DNA of 64,000 nucleotides from Clostridiaceae bacterium M8S5 (GTDB taxonomy: Bacteria; Bacillota; Clostridia; Tissierellales; MCWD3): the NCBI GenBank assembly GCA_029227815.1, contig CP118523.1, positions 1,798,001 through 1,862,000 of the forward strand, written 5' to 3'. Numbering within the stretch: position 1 is the stretch's first letter; each line of letters begins with the position of its first letter. Position numbers and translations under genes: made by a program. Shown piece after piece: positions 19,133 to 28,685 of the stretch. The notes under the pieces are model-generated. The model saw nothing but the letters and a program-made list of their open reading frames with translations. It was not told the DNA's origin and ran no database searches.

Positions 19133-19495
19133 ATGGGTAAAAATATAATGATTGTCGATGATGCAGCGTTCATGAGAATGATGATAAAGGATGTTCTGAC
19201 AAAAAATGATTTTGAAGTTATAGGAGAAGCTGAAAATGGCGCAAAGGCCATAGAGAAATACAATGAACTAAAACCTGATTTAATAATAATGGATATAACA
19301 ATGCCAGAAGTGGATGGGATACAAGCAGTTAAAGAAATTAAAAAGATTAATGGTGATGCTAAAATCATAATGTGTTCAGCGATGGGACAACAAGCAATGG
19401 TTATAGAAGCAATACAAGCAGGAGCAAAAGATTTTATAGTTAAGCCATTTCAGGCAGATAGAGTCATAGAAGCTGTCAAAAAAGTACTAGGTTAA
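19133..19495 (+). CDS. cheY: chemotaxis response regulator CheY
   Basis: Single receiver domain of 120 residues. Acidic pocket D9/D10, phosphoacceptor Asp54 in IIMDITMPEV, a Thr/Ser-switch region around ITMCSAM-like IIMCSAMG, and Lys in FIVKPFQ are all present. When phosphorylated by CheA it binds FliM and FliY, encoded just upstream. AAAGGAGGA precedes the ATG. Confidence 0.97.
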   Translation: MGKNIMIVDDAAFMRMMIKDVLTKNDFEVIGEAENGAKAIEKYNELKPDLIIMDITMPEVDGIQAVKEIKKINGDAKIIMCSAMGQQAMVIEAIQAGAKDFIVKPFQADRVIEAVKKVLG

Positions 19496-19496
19496 T

Positions 19497-19973
19497 ATGA
19501 TGAAAAAAAAAGTTATAGGAATTTTATTGTTGTTAATCATCTCCGTTCATACAGTTGTTTACGGAGATGGTTTGACTAATGCTGATACTTATACCTATAG
19601 CGGTGGTATATTGAAGATAGTTACAGTAGTACTTGCTTTCATGGTAGTATTAGTACTCACATATTTAACAACTAGGTTTATAGGAAACAAAGCTAATATG
19701 TTTAATAGGAGTCAAAACATAAATATCATAGAGCAAAGAAACTTAGATAGAAATAATAAACTTGTGATAGCAAAGATATTGGACAAGCATTATATTTTAT
19801 CAGTTTCAAATAACAATGTATCAGTTATAGAAAAAATAGAAGACGAAAGTGTTGTAAAAGTAATAGAAAAAAAAGAAATACACCAAAATCAGTTTAGCAA
19901 AGTACTAAAAAAAGCAATTGATAAAAAACTAAAAAGAGAAAGAAATGGCATTAACAAAGAGGAAGAACAATGA
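19497..19973 (+). CDS. fliO: flagellar biosynthetic protein FliO
   Basis: Scaffold that helps FliP assemble into the export gate (called FliZ in older Bacillus literature). An N-terminal signal-like segment (residues 3-22) is followed by a membrane helix at about 38-62 and a basic cytoplasmic tail. The ATG comes one base after the cheY stop, and no strong ribosome site is visible, so re-initiation is likely. The family is poorly conserved; topology and position before fliP carry the call. Confidence 0.85.
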   Translation: MMKKKVIGILLLLIISVHTVVYGDGLTNADTYTYSGGILKIVTVVLAFMVVLVLTYLTTRFIGNKANMFNRSQNINIIEQRNLDRNNKLVIAKILDKHYILSVSNNNVSVIEKIEDESVVKVIEKKEIHQNQFSKVLKKAIDKKLKRERNGINKEEEQ

Positions 19974-20728
19974 AGAAAAGACCATTAATTATACTTATAG
20001 TCGTTTTATTACTTTTTTTAATATCTACACAGGCATTTGCAAATTCAGAAATATCTGCATTTGGAAAGAAGATAACAATATCAGATACAGAGAATAAAGG
20101 CGGGTATGTCACAAGTATAAAAATCATGATACTATTAACAATACTGTCATTTGCACCAGCGATATTATTGACAATGACATGTTTTACTAGAATCATCATA
20201 GTACTACATTTTATACGTACTGCGCTAGGAACACAACAAACACCGCCAAATAGAGTTTTAATAGGACTTGCACTGTTTCTAACATTGTTTGTAATGGCAC
20301 CGATAGCAACAGATATAAACGATAACGCGTTAAAACCATATATGAAAGACGAGATAACACAAAACGAAGCACTAGATAAAGCAATTACTCCAATAAGAGA
20401 TTATATGCTCAAATATACTAGAAATAAAGACTTAGCGTTATTTGTAAACATTGCAGATGTAAAAGAAGTGAGTAATATAGATGATGTACCAACAGTGGCA
20501 TTGATACCAGCATTTATAATTAGTGAAATAAAGACGGCCTTTCAAATAGGTTTTTTGATATTTATACCGTTTTTAGTTATAGATATGGTTGTAGCAAGTA
20601 CACTTATGTCAATGGGTATGATGATGTTACCTCCAGTAATGATATCATTACCGTTTAAATTGCTGTTATTTGTAATGGTTGATGGATGGAATATATTAAT
20701 AAAATCATTAATATTGGGATTTAAATAA
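19970..20728 (+). CDS. fliP: flagellar export gate protein FliP
   Basis: Core of the export gate channel, 252 residues. A cleavable signal peptide ends near AFANSE (about residue 25), as known for flagellar FliP. Then come membrane helices and the signatures TPPNRVLIGLALFLTLFVM and the C-terminal GMMMLPPVMISLPFKLLLF. Its ATGA start overlaps the fliO stop. Confidence 0.97.
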   Translation: MKKRPLIILIVVLLLFLISTQAFANSEISAFGKKITISDTENKGGYVTSIKIMILLTILSFAPAILLTMTCFTRIIIVLHFIRTALGTQQTPPNRVLIGLALFLTLFVMAPIATDINDNALKPYMKDEITQNEALDKAITPIRDYMLKYTRNKDLALFVNIADVKEVSNIDDVPTVALIPAFIISEIKTAFQIGFLIFIPFLVIDMVVASTLMSMGMMMLPPVMISLPFKLLLFVMVDGWNILIKSLILGFK

Positions 20729-20742
20729 ATGGAGATGATAAT

Positions 20743-21012
20743 ATGGATCAAGGAGAGATTGTCAGATTAGCACAACAAACTATGATGACAATACTATCAC
20801 TAGCAGCACCTATGCTATTGCTAGGGTTATTGGTTGGATTACTAGTCAGCATATTTCAAGCTACAACACAAATACAGGAAGCAACACTTGCATTTGTGCC
20901 TAAGATTGTAGCAGTACTAGTTGCATTTGTAGTATTTGGACCATGGATGTTAAATCATATTATTGAATTTACAGAGAATATCTTCAATAATATAAATGCA
21001 TACATACATTAA
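20743..21012 (+). CDS. fliQ: flagellar export gate protein FliQ
   Basis: Two-helix gate protein of 89 residues. It has the typical core LAAPMLLLGLLVGLLVSIFQ, ATTQIQEATLAFVPKI and FGPWML. It lies between fliP and fliR and ends in a TAATG overlap with fliR. Confidence 0.97.
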   Translation: MDQGEIVRLAQQTMMTILSLAAPMLLLGLLVGLLVSIFQATTQIQEATLAFVPKIVAVLVAFVVFGPWMLNHIIEFTENIFNNINAYIH

Positions 21013-21809
21013 TGGAGAACAATATGAATTCTATAATAAATTTAATATTAGACAATTATATAATTTTTTTAGTAGTTTTAATAAGGATATCAGGTATATT
21101 TGTTATATCACCAGTGTTATCAAGAACAGATATACCAATGCAAGCTAAGGTAGCATTCACAGTGTTTATTTCGGTATTAGTAGTATTTTTCGTTAGAGTA
21201 GATCAGCAAATTAATGTGACTTTAGCAAATATGTTTTATATAGTATTTAAAGAACTACTAGTTGGCATAACAATAGGCTTTATAAGCTATTTGTTCTTTA
21301 TATCTGTATATATCGCAGGACAGGTAATAGATATGCAGATTGGGTTTGGAATGATGAACGTATTTGACCCACATAGTAATTCACAAGTACCTATAACAGG
21401 AAGCATGTATCATATTTATGCGCTGTTAGTTTTTCTTATGATAGATGGACATCATTGGCTAGTCAAAGCAATAGTACATTCTTACGAAGTTGTTCCAATA
21501 GGTAGTTTTATTATCAATGATGAAATTATGGATTTAATCTTAAGAACTTTTTCACAGTCTTTTCTTATTGGTTTTAAAATAAGTACACCAGTGGTAGCAA
21601 CTATTTTTTTAGGTAATATTTTGCTAGGTATATTTGCAAAGACAATTCCTCAAATGAATGTATTTGTAGTAGGAATGCCACTAAAGATAGTCATAGGTCT
21701 AGGTACAATGTATTTAATAATACCTGTGCTTTTTACAGTATTACAAAACATATTTGCAGATATGCAAACAATAATATATGACATGTTTAAACTTGTGGGC
21801 AAGGGATGA
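21012..21809 (+). CDS. fliR: flagellar export gate protein FliR
   Basis: Polytopic gate subunit, 265 residues with about six hydrophobic segments. Family features include RISGIFVISPVLSR, the segment GQVIDMQIGFGMMNVFDP and the late FAKTIPQMNVFVVGMPLKI. The ATG overlaps the fliQ stop (TAATG). A second in-frame ATG lies four codons later. Confidence 0.96.
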   Translation: MENNMNSIINLILDNYIIFLVVLIRISGIFVISPVLSRTDIPMQAKVAFTVFISVLVVFFVRVDQQINVTLANMFYIVFKELLVGITIGFISYLFFISVYIAGQVIDMQIGFGMMNVFDPHSNSQVPITGSMYHIYALLVFLMIDGHHWLVKAIVHSYEVVPIGSFIINDEIMDLILRTFSQSFLIGFKISTPVVATIFLGNILLGIFAKTIPQMNVFVVGMPLKIVIGLGTMYLIIPVLFTVLQNIFADMQTIIYDMFKLVGKG

Positions 21810-21814
21810 TACCA

Positions 21815-22906
21815 ATGGAAAACTTAATAAAGCTAAATTTACAACTATTTTCATCTGATGAAAAAACAGAAAAACCCACACCTAAAAAATTAGATGATTC
21901 AAGAAAAAAGGGTCAGGTTTTTAAAAGTAGAGAGTTAAACTCAGTAGTAGTATTAATGACATTGTTTGTAACACTAAAAATATATAGCAAGACATTAGGT
22001 GATACGTTACATAGATTTACAAAACTGATATTTGAAAATTACATGCTAGAGAAAAACGCACTAGCAGTTAGTGATATTAGAAAACTTTTTTTAATGATGA
22101 TGAACGTATTCGTAAGAGCAGTAGGGCCATTTTTGGCTGTAGCTTTTATCGTGGGCTTAACAGCAAATTACTTACAGGTTGGATTTTTATTTACATTTGA
22201 GCCGTTAAAACCAAAGCTCAGTAGGATTAATCCATTAGAAGGATTTAAGAGAATATTATCAGTAAAAAGTGTAGTAGAGCTAATAAAAGCAAATATAAAA
22301 ATATTTCTAGTAGGATACATAGCCTACATTTATGTAAAAGGGCAGATTCAAAACATATACAAATTATACGATATGAGTGTAAGCAACATTGCTAGGTATA
22401 TAAGTAGTATGACTTTTGGGCTTGTAACTAGAGTAGTAGGGATATTATTAGTGCTAGCTATACTTGATTATGTATATCAAAAATGGGATTACCACAAGAA
22501 CTTAAAAATGACAAAGCAAGAAGTTAAAGAAGAGTATAAGCAAATGGAGGGAGATCCTAAGATTAAGTCTAAGATAAAGGAAAAACAGCGTCAGATAGCA
22601 ATGAGTAGAATGATGCAAGAAGTACCAAAAGCAGACGTTATAATCACAAATCCAACGCATTTTGCAATTGCGATAAAATATGATAAGACAATGTATGATG
22701 CACCATACGTAATAGCCAAAGGACAAGATCTAGTAGCACAAAAAATAAAAGAAATTGCAAGTAAAAATGATGTGCCATTAGTAGAGAACAAACCGCTTGC
22801 AAGAGGATTATATAAAGCAGTAGAAATAGGACAAATAATACCAGAGGATTTATACTATGCAGTAGCAGAAGTGCTAGCTTACGTATATAGCTTGAAACAA
22901 CAATAG
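21815..22906 (+). CDS. flhB: flagellar export switch protein FlhB
   Basis: Export gate protein that switches substrate class by autocleavage. It opens with the conserved NLQLFSSDEKTEKPTPKKL, has four membrane helices between about residues 35 and 210, and carries the NPTH cleavage site near residue 279. AAGGGA at 21801-21806 fits the ATG at 21815; an ATG at 21806 would overlap that site. The length is 363. Confidence 0.97.
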   Translation: MENLIKLNLQLFSSDEKTEKPTPKKLDDSRKKGQVFKSRELNSVVVLMTLFVTLKIYSKTLGDTLHRFTKLIFENYMLEKNALAVSDIRKLFLMMMNVFVRAVGPFLAVAFIVGLTANYLQVGFLFTFEPLKPKLSRINPLEGFKRILSVKSVVELIKANIKIFLVGYIAYIYVKGQIQNIYKLYDMSVSNIARYISSMTFGLVTRVVGILLVLAILDYVYQKWDYHKNLKMTKQEVKEEYKQMEGDPKIKSKIKEKQRQIAMSRMMQEVPKADVIITNPTHFAIAIKYDKTMYDAPYVIAKGQDLVAQKIKEIASKNDVPLVENKPLARGLYKAVEIGQIIPEDLYYAVAEVLAYVYSLKQQ

Positions 22907-22916
22907 GAGTGATATT

Positions 22917-24950
22917 ATGAAGTTTGGAGATATATTTATTGCTATAGCAATAATTGCTATAATAATCGCTATAATAATACCAATGCCAAAAGGACTTTTA
23001 GATATAATGTTAGCATTTAATATTTCATTAGCGTTATTGATTATGCTTATAGCAATGTATACAGATGAGGCACTAAGCTTTTCAATATTTCCATCAATAT
23101 TATTGATTACGACACTGCTGAGGCTGTCCCTCAATATTACCACAACAAGATTTATACTATTAGAGGGAAATGCAGGTTCAGTAATAGAAGCGTTTGGTAA
23201 TTTCGTGATACAAGGTAATCCAATAGTCGGATTTATTATATTCTTGATTATAGTAATAGTTCAATTCTTAGTAATAACAAAAGGTTCAGAGAGGGTAGCA
23301 GAGGTTGCAGCTAGATTTACACTAGATGCTATGCCAGGTAAGCAGATGGCGATAGATGCGGATTTAAACTCAGGTCTCATTAATGAACAGGAAGCTAGAA
23401 TGAGAAGAACCAAAATACAAAGAGAGTCAGATTTCTATGGAGCTATGGACGGAGCTACGAAGTTTGTAAAAGGAGATGCCATAGCTGGTATAATCATAAC
23501 AGTACTAAATATATGTGCAGGATTTGCTATAGGTATGCTAACAGGAGGTTTAAGCTTAAAAGAATCACTAGCTAAATTCACATTACTTACAGTAGGTGAT
23601 GGTCTAGTGAGTCAGATACCAGCATTACTAATATCAACAGCAACAGGTATAGTAGTAACTAGAGCAGCATCTGATTCAAACTTGGGGCAAGATATATTAA
23701 AGCAATTATTCGGTGCGGAATCAAAAGTAATGTTCATTATAGCCGGGGTGTTAGTGACACTAGGATTATTAGGACTTCCTACGCTACCACTGTTCTCATT
23801 AGCCGTAGTATTTTTATTCCTTGGATATAAACAATACAAAAAGAAAAGTAACGAAAAAATTAATATTGAAGCAGAGGTTGAAGAAGCAGAAGTTGAAGAA
23901 ATTAGAAGTCCAGAAAATGTATTGGGCTTACTAAAGGTAGACGAATTAGAGCTTGAATTTGGATACGCTATTATACCACTAGCTGATTCAAACCAAGGTG
24001 GAGATTTATTTGATAGAGCAGTAATGATAAGAAGACAAATAGCGCTGGAATTAGGACTGGTAATACCAGCAATAAGATTGAGAGACAATATCCAGCTAAG
24101 TCCAAACGAATATGCAATAAAGATAAAAGGAGTAGAGATTTCTAGAAACGAACTATACTTTGACCACTATCTTGCAATGGATCCAGGAATGGCGACTGGA
24201 GAAATAGAAGGAATAGACACTATAGAACCAGCATTTGGCTTAAAAGCGAAGTGGATAATAGAAAGTGAAAGAGAAAAAGCAGAGGTATATGGTTACACAG
24301 TAGTTGATCCTCCATCAGTAATAATAACACATTTGACAGAAGTAATTAAGAGACATTCGTGTGAGTTATTGAGTAGACAAGATGTTCAAATACTGTTAGA
24401 CAACGTAAAAGAAGAACATCCAGCATTGATAGATGAGCTAGTACCAAAAATACTATCAGTAGGAGAGGTTCAAAAAGTGTTATCGAATCTACTAAAAGAA
24501 CAGATTTCAATAAGAGATATGGTAACTATATTAGAGACTCTTGCAGATTATGCTCCAGTGACTAGAGATCCAGATATGCTTACAGAGTATGCAAGGCAGA
24601 AGCTTTCTAGATACATTACAAGCAAGTATGTAGATGATAATGTACTCAAAGTAGTAACAGTTGATAGTGAGCTAGAAGGTGTGATAATGCAGTCAATTAC
24701 ACAGAGTGAAGCTGGAACGTATCTATCTCTAGACCCTAATACAACACAATCATTGATAAATAGTGTAGCGGCTAATATACAGAGTTTAACATCAATGGGT
24801 ATGATGCCAATAATATTAACAGCACCAATAGTAAGGTTATATCTGAAGAGATTAACAGAGCAAATATCAGAAGATTTTGTGGTGTTATCTTATAACGAAA
24901 TTAATTCAAACGTTGAAGTGCAGTCGCTGGGGATGGTGAGTATTAGATGA
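22917..24950 (+). CDS. flhA: flagellar export gate protein FlhA
   Basis: Export gate protein whose large cytoplasmic domain forms a nonameric ring that docks substrate-chaperone complexes. It has 677 residues. The N-terminal half has about eight membrane helices with the FHIPEP-type loop (LDAMPGKQMAIDADLNSG, EARMRR). The soluble half follows from about residue 320. GGAGTGA precedes the ATG, and the 3' end overlaps flhF by four bases. Confidence 0.98.
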   Translation: MKFGDIFIAIAIIAIIIAIIIPMPKGLLDIMLAFNISLALLIMLIAMYTDEALSFSIFPSILLITTLLRLSLNITTTRFILLEGNAGSVIEAFGNFVIQGNPIVGFIIFLIIVIVQFLVITKGSERVAEVAARFTLDAMPGKQMAIDADLNSGLINEQEARMRRTKIQRESDFYGAMDGATKFVKGDAIAGIIITVLNICAGFAIGMLTGGLSLKESLAKFTLLTVGDGLVSQIPALLISTATGIVVTRAASDSNLGQDILKQLFGAESKVMFIIAGVLVTLGLLGLPTLPLFSLAVVFLFLGYKQYKKKSNEKINIEAEVEEAEVEEIRSPENVLGLLKVDELELEFGYAIIPLADSNQGGDLFDRAVMIRRQIALELGLVIPAIRLRDNIQLSPNEYAIKIKGVEISRNELYFDHYLAMDPGMATGEIEGIDTIEPAFGLKAKWIIESEREKAEVYGYTVVDPPSVIITHLTEVIKRHSCELLSRQDVQILLDNVKEEHPALIDELVPKILSVGEVQKVLSNLLKEQISIRDMVTILETLADYAPVTRDPDMLTEYARQKLSRYITSKYVDDNVLKVVTVDSELEGVIMQSITQSEAGTYLSLDPNTTQSLINSVAANIQSLTSMGMMPIILTAPIVRLYLKRLTEQISEDFVVLSYNEINSNVEVQSLGMVSIR

Positions 24951-26047
24951 GAATAAGAAGATTTATAGGAAGTACAACTAAAGAGGCAATGAATAAAGTT
25001 AAACTAGAGCTAGGATCAGAAGCAGTAATACTCCATGAGAGGAAGATTAAGAAAAAAGGGCTATTTAGCTTATTTAAAAAGCCATTCGTAGAGGTAGTAG
25101 TAGCGATAGATGAAAAAGGTAAAAAGAAAAAAACGCAGCACAAAGTAGCTGATGTGCAGACTAAAATAGTAAGCGAAAAGAATGAATTAAATAAAGAGAT
25201 TAAAGAATTAAGAGATTCAATAAATCAAATGATGAAACAAATGAATAAAGAATCACAAAAAGTAGAGTTACCAGAATCATTGCTTTTATATTATAACTAT
25301 ATGATGGATAAAGGCGTTAATGATAATGTAGCATTTGAAATATTAAAAGACATAAATACAAGAATTAATATAACAAATAAAAACGATGAGCAAATAAAAA
25401 AGATAGTAGAATACGAGCTTAAAGAACATTTTGGAGCACCAAAGCCAATAGAACTAAATGGAGAAACAAAGACGATATTTTTTGTAGGCCCAACAGGAGT
25501 AGGAAAAACAACAACAATAGCAAAAATAGCCGCTGACTATGCATTTAACCAAAATAAGGATGTAGGTGTAATAAGTGCAGATACATATAGAATAGCAGCA
25601 GTAGAACAGATAAAGACGTATTGTGAAATAATGAATTTGCCATTAAAAGTAGTATATCAAAAAGATGACATATATGAATCATTAGCATCATATAAAGACA
25701 AGGATATTATATTTGTAGATACAGCAGGTAGAAGCCATAAAGACACAAATAAAATAGATGAAACAATGAGTTTAATAAGAGAAGTAAAAAATAAAGAAAT
25801 ATATTTAGTCTTAAGTTCTACAACTTCTCTATCTACAGTTAAATCAATAATAAAGACATATAAAAATTTTGGAGAATACAAGTTGATTTTTACAAAACTT
25901 GACGAATGTGAGAACCCAGGAGTTATATTAAATACAAAATATTTGACGAATAACCCGCTTTCATACGTCACAACAGGACAAAATGTGCCAGAAGATATAC
26001 AATTAGCTGATGTTACAACTCTTGTAAATACAATGATAGGGGGGTAA
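24947..26047 (+). CDS. flhF: SRP-type GTPase FlhF
   Basis: GTPase controlling flagellar number and placement together with FlhG. The N-terminal basic region begins MRIRRFIGSTTKEAMNKV. The NG domain starts near residue 165: P-loop FVGPTGVGKTTTIAKIAA, then SADTYRIAAVEQ, DTAGRSHKD and FTKLDEC. It has 366 residues, as in Bacillus FlhF. It overlaps flhA by ATGA and precedes flhG by two bases. Confidence 0.97.
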   Translation: MRIRRFIGSTTKEAMNKVKLELGSEAVILHERKIKKKGLFSLFKKPFVEVVVAIDEKGKKKKTQHKVADVQTKIVSEKNELNKEIKELRDSINQMMKQMNKESQKVELPESLLLYYNYMMDKGVNDNVAFEILKDINTRINITNKNDEQIKKIVEYELKEHFGAPKPIELNGETKTIFFVGPTGVGKTTTIAKIAADYAFNQNKDVGVISADTYRIAAVEQIKTYCEIMNLPLKVVYQKDDIYESLASYKDKDIIFVDTAGRSHKDTNKIDETMSLIREVKNKEIYLVLSSTTSLSTVKSIIKTYKNFGEYKLIFTKLDECENPGVILNTKYLTNNPLSYVTTGQNVPEDIQLADVTTLVNTMIGG

Positions 26048-26049
26048 CA

Positions 26050-26943
26050 ATGACAGATCAGGCAGAAAAACTTAGGAAACTAGTAAAAAATTATGATAAA
26101 ATAGAAAATAAGGAATATTTACAAAAAAAAACGACGAGAGTGATAGGTGTTACTAGTGGAAAAGGAGGAGTAGGCAAGACTACTTTTTGTATAAATTTAG
26201 CATTATCACTGATTAATTTAGGATATAAAGTACTGATAATGGATGCAGATATAGGTTTTGCCAATGTTGATGTCAATCTAGGAATAGTATCAAAACACAC
26301 AATAGCTGACATAATATACGGAAACAAAGACATAAACGAAATCATAATAAATGGACCTAATAAATTGAAGATAATAGCAGGAGGCTCAGGAATATATGAG
26401 CTAATGCATTTAGATAAAAAAATGGTAGAGAGGCTTTCTGAGCAATTGTTAACACTAGAAAAAACAGTAGATTTTATAATCATAGATACAGGAGCGGGTC
26501 TTTCTGAGACGAGCCTTAGTTTTCTGAAATCAGCACAAGAAGTAATAGTGCTAACAACACCAGAGCCACCTTCCATAACAGATTGTTATGCTCTAATAAA
26601 AACACTAGTAAGGTATAACATAAAAGAATTTAACGTTGTTATAAACAGAGTAGAGGATAAGAAAGAAGGATACATAGTTTATAAGAAGCTCCAAACGGTA
26701 GCAGATAGATTTTTAAGTGCAAAAATCAACAACTATGGATACATTATAGATAGTAAAATTGTTTCAAAATCCATAATGGAGCAAGTTCCTTTTATCATAA
26801 AATACCCGAGAGTGAATATATCTAAAAATCTAAACGAAATTGCAACGAATGTAATAAACAACACAACATATCAAGAGCAAAAAAGAGGATTTTCACAATT
26901 TATGAATAAATTTAAAAGTTTTATAACAAAAGGAGGATTTTAA
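26050..26943 (+). CDS. flhG: MinD-like ATPase FlhG (YlxH)
   Basis: ParA/MinD-family ATPase that stimulates FlhF and helps assemble the C-ring. The deviant Walker A motif GVTSGKGGVGKTT is near residue 35, followed by the switch segments MDADIGFANVDVNLG and IIDTGAG. The N-terminal DQAEKLRKLV resembles the DQAxxLR activator helix that stimulates FlhF. It has 297 residues. Confidence 0.96.
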   Translation: MTDQAEKLRKLVKNYDKIENKEYLQKKTTRVIGVTSGKGGVGKTTFCINLALSLINLGYKVLIMDADIGFANVDVNLGIVSKHTIADIIYGNKDINEIIINGPNKLKIIAGGSGIYELMHLDKKMVERLSEQLLTLEKTVDFIIIDTGAGLSETSLSFLKSAQEVIVLTTPEPPSITDCYALIKTLVRYNIKEFNVVINRVEDKKEGYIVYKKLQTVADRFLSAKINNYGYIIDSKIVSKSIMEQVPFIIKYPRVNISKNLNEIATNVINNTTYQEQKRGFSQFMNKFKSFITKGGF

Positions 26944-26946
26944 ATT

Positions 26947-27594
26947 TTGTTGTACAATGATTTTGAAATTGGTCAAAATATAACTTTAGTAAAGGAATAT
27001 AAAGATACAGACGAATATATAAGTCAGATTGTTGATATCATAGATGAAGTAACATATAAGATACTGATACCAATGAGAAAAAGTAAAACCATACCTCTTT
27101 ATGAAGGAAACTTAATAACAGTTAGATACTATGTGCCTGAAAAAGGGAGATTTTCATTTAAAGCAGTAGTATTAAAGAAATTAGAAAATGATTTTGAAGT
27201 AATAATAGAAAATCTAGGAGAAGAGAGAAGACTTCAAGAAAGGAATCATTATAGATTACAAGTAGAACTAGAAATGAGAAAAGAATACAGAGAAAATGAA
27301 AACGAAGTAAAGATAGAGATAGTAAAAACAAAAGATATAAGTGGCAATGGAGCTAAGATATTAAGCAATTATAAACATATATTAGGAGATGAAATATATT
27401 GTGAATTAAATATAGAGAGTCTTTTGATAAAAAGCAAGGCAAAAGTAATCAGAGTAGATGACCTAACAGAAAACAATAAATACCAATATGCAATAGGTTT
27501 AGAGTTTATTGATATAAGTAAAAATGCAAGAGATCAAATAGTTAAGTTTATATTTAAAAGACAGCGTGAGATGAGAAAAAAAGGAATGATATGA
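26947..27594 (+). CDS. PilZ-domain c-di-GMP binding protein (YcgR/MotI-like)
   Basis: A 215-residue protein with an N-terminal YcgR-type domain (about residues 5-95) and a C-terminal PilZ domain. The two c-di-GMP contact motifs are intact: RNHYR (RxxxR) near residue 100 and DISGNG (D/N-x-S-x-x-G) about 30 residues later. Relatives brake the motor by contacting MotA or the rotor. A place inside the fla/che operon between flhG and cheB fits that. Start is TTG at 26947 behind AGGAGG at 26931-26936. The 3' end overlaps cheB (ATGA). Confidence 0.88.
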   Translation: MLYNDFEIGQNITLVKEYKDTDEYISQIVDIIDEVTYKILIPMRKSKTIPLYEGNLITVRYYVPEKGRFSFKAVVLKKLENDFEVIIENLGEERRLQERNHYRLQVELEMRKEYRENENEVKIEIVKTKDISGNGAKILSNYKHILGDEIYCELNIESLLIKSKAKVIRVDDLTENNKYQYAIGLEFIDISKNARDQIVKFIFKRQREMRKKGMI

Positions 27595-28682
27595 TGAGCA
27601 TAAAAGTTTTTATAATAGACGATTCAGCATTTATGCGAAGAATCATAAATGACATATTGATAACAGATAGCGATATAGACGTTATAGGCTATGCGAGAAA
27701 TGGACAAGAAGCGTTAGAAAAATTAAAAAATTTAAAACCAGATGTCATAACACTTGACGTTGAAATGCCTATATTAGATGGAATAGAGACTCTAAAACTA
27801 CTGATGAAAACATATAGCAACATACCAGTAGTTATGCTAAGTTCACTTACTCAATCAGGAGCAGATATGACAATGAAAGCACTGGAAATTGGAGCAGTGG
27901 ATTTTATAGCAAAGCCGAAAAGCATTTTTAATATGGATGAACAGCAGAAAAAAATTGAAATAATTAATAAAGTAAAAGTGGCTTCATATGCAAAGGTAAA
28001 TGTAGCAGAGAGTATAGAAAAAAAAGAGCAAACTAGCTACATAAAGCCTAGAGTAAAGAAACCTATATCGACAACTACAAAGTTTACAAATATAAAGAGT
28101 ACAAAATACAGTAATATAGTAGCGATAGGAACATCAACAGGAGGGCCAAGAGCACTTCAGGCTATACTTCCTAATATACCCCAAGACGTAGATGCAGCAA
28201 TTGTGGTAGTACAGCATATGCCACCACAATTCACCAAATCACTAGCAGGTAGGCTCAATTCATTATCACATATAGTTGTTAAAGAAGCTGAAGACGGAGA
28301 AATATTAAAAAGAGGACACTGCTATATAGCACCTGGAGATTTTCATATGACAATAATAAAAAAAAGCAGTGTAGATTTATATATTAAATTAAATAGGCAT
28401 GAAAAAGTTTCAGGACATAGACCATCAGTAGATGTAATGATGGACTCGGTATCATTGATTAATAATTATAAGAAGATAGGAGTTATATTAACAGGTATGG
28501 GTGGTGATGGTGCAAAAGGAATTAAAAAGATAAGGAATAACAGTGGCTATACAATTGCTCAAGACGAAAGTAGCTGTGTAGTGTTTGGTATGCCAAAAGT
28601 TGCAATTAAAAACAATGCTATAGATAAAATATTATCTTTAAATAAAATAGCCGATGAAATAATAACTAACGTGGGGGTGTAA
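27591..28682 (+). CDS. cheB: chemotaxis methylesterase/deamidase CheB
   Basis: Response regulator that removes methyl groups from chemoreceptors. The receiver domain (residues 4-120) has Asp56 in ITLDVEMP. A Thr/Lys-rich linker leads to the methylesterase domain with the catalytic triad regions GTSTGGP (Ser), VVQHMPPQFT (His) and TGMGGDGAKG (Asp). It has 363 residues. No cheR is encoded in this window, so the matching methyltransferase must be elsewhere. Confidence 0.97.
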   Translation: MMSIKVFIIDDSAFMRRIINDILITDSDIDVIGYARNGQEALEKLKNLKPDVITLDVEMPILDGIETLKLLMKTYSNIPVVMLSSLTQSGADMTMKALEIGAVDFIAKPKSIFNMDEQQKKIEIINKVKVASYAKVNVAESIEKKEQTSYIKPRVKKPISTTTKFTNIKSTKYSNIVAIGTSTGGPRALQAILPNIPQDVDAAIVVVQHMPPQFTKSLAGRLNSLSHIVVKEAEDGEILKRGHCYIAPGDFHMTIIKKSSVDLYIKLNRHEKVSGHRPSVDVMMDSVSLINNYKKIGVILTGMGGDGAKGIKKIRNNSGYTIAQDESSCVVFGMPKVAIKNNAIDKILSLNKIADEIITNVGV

Positions 28683-28685
28683 AAC

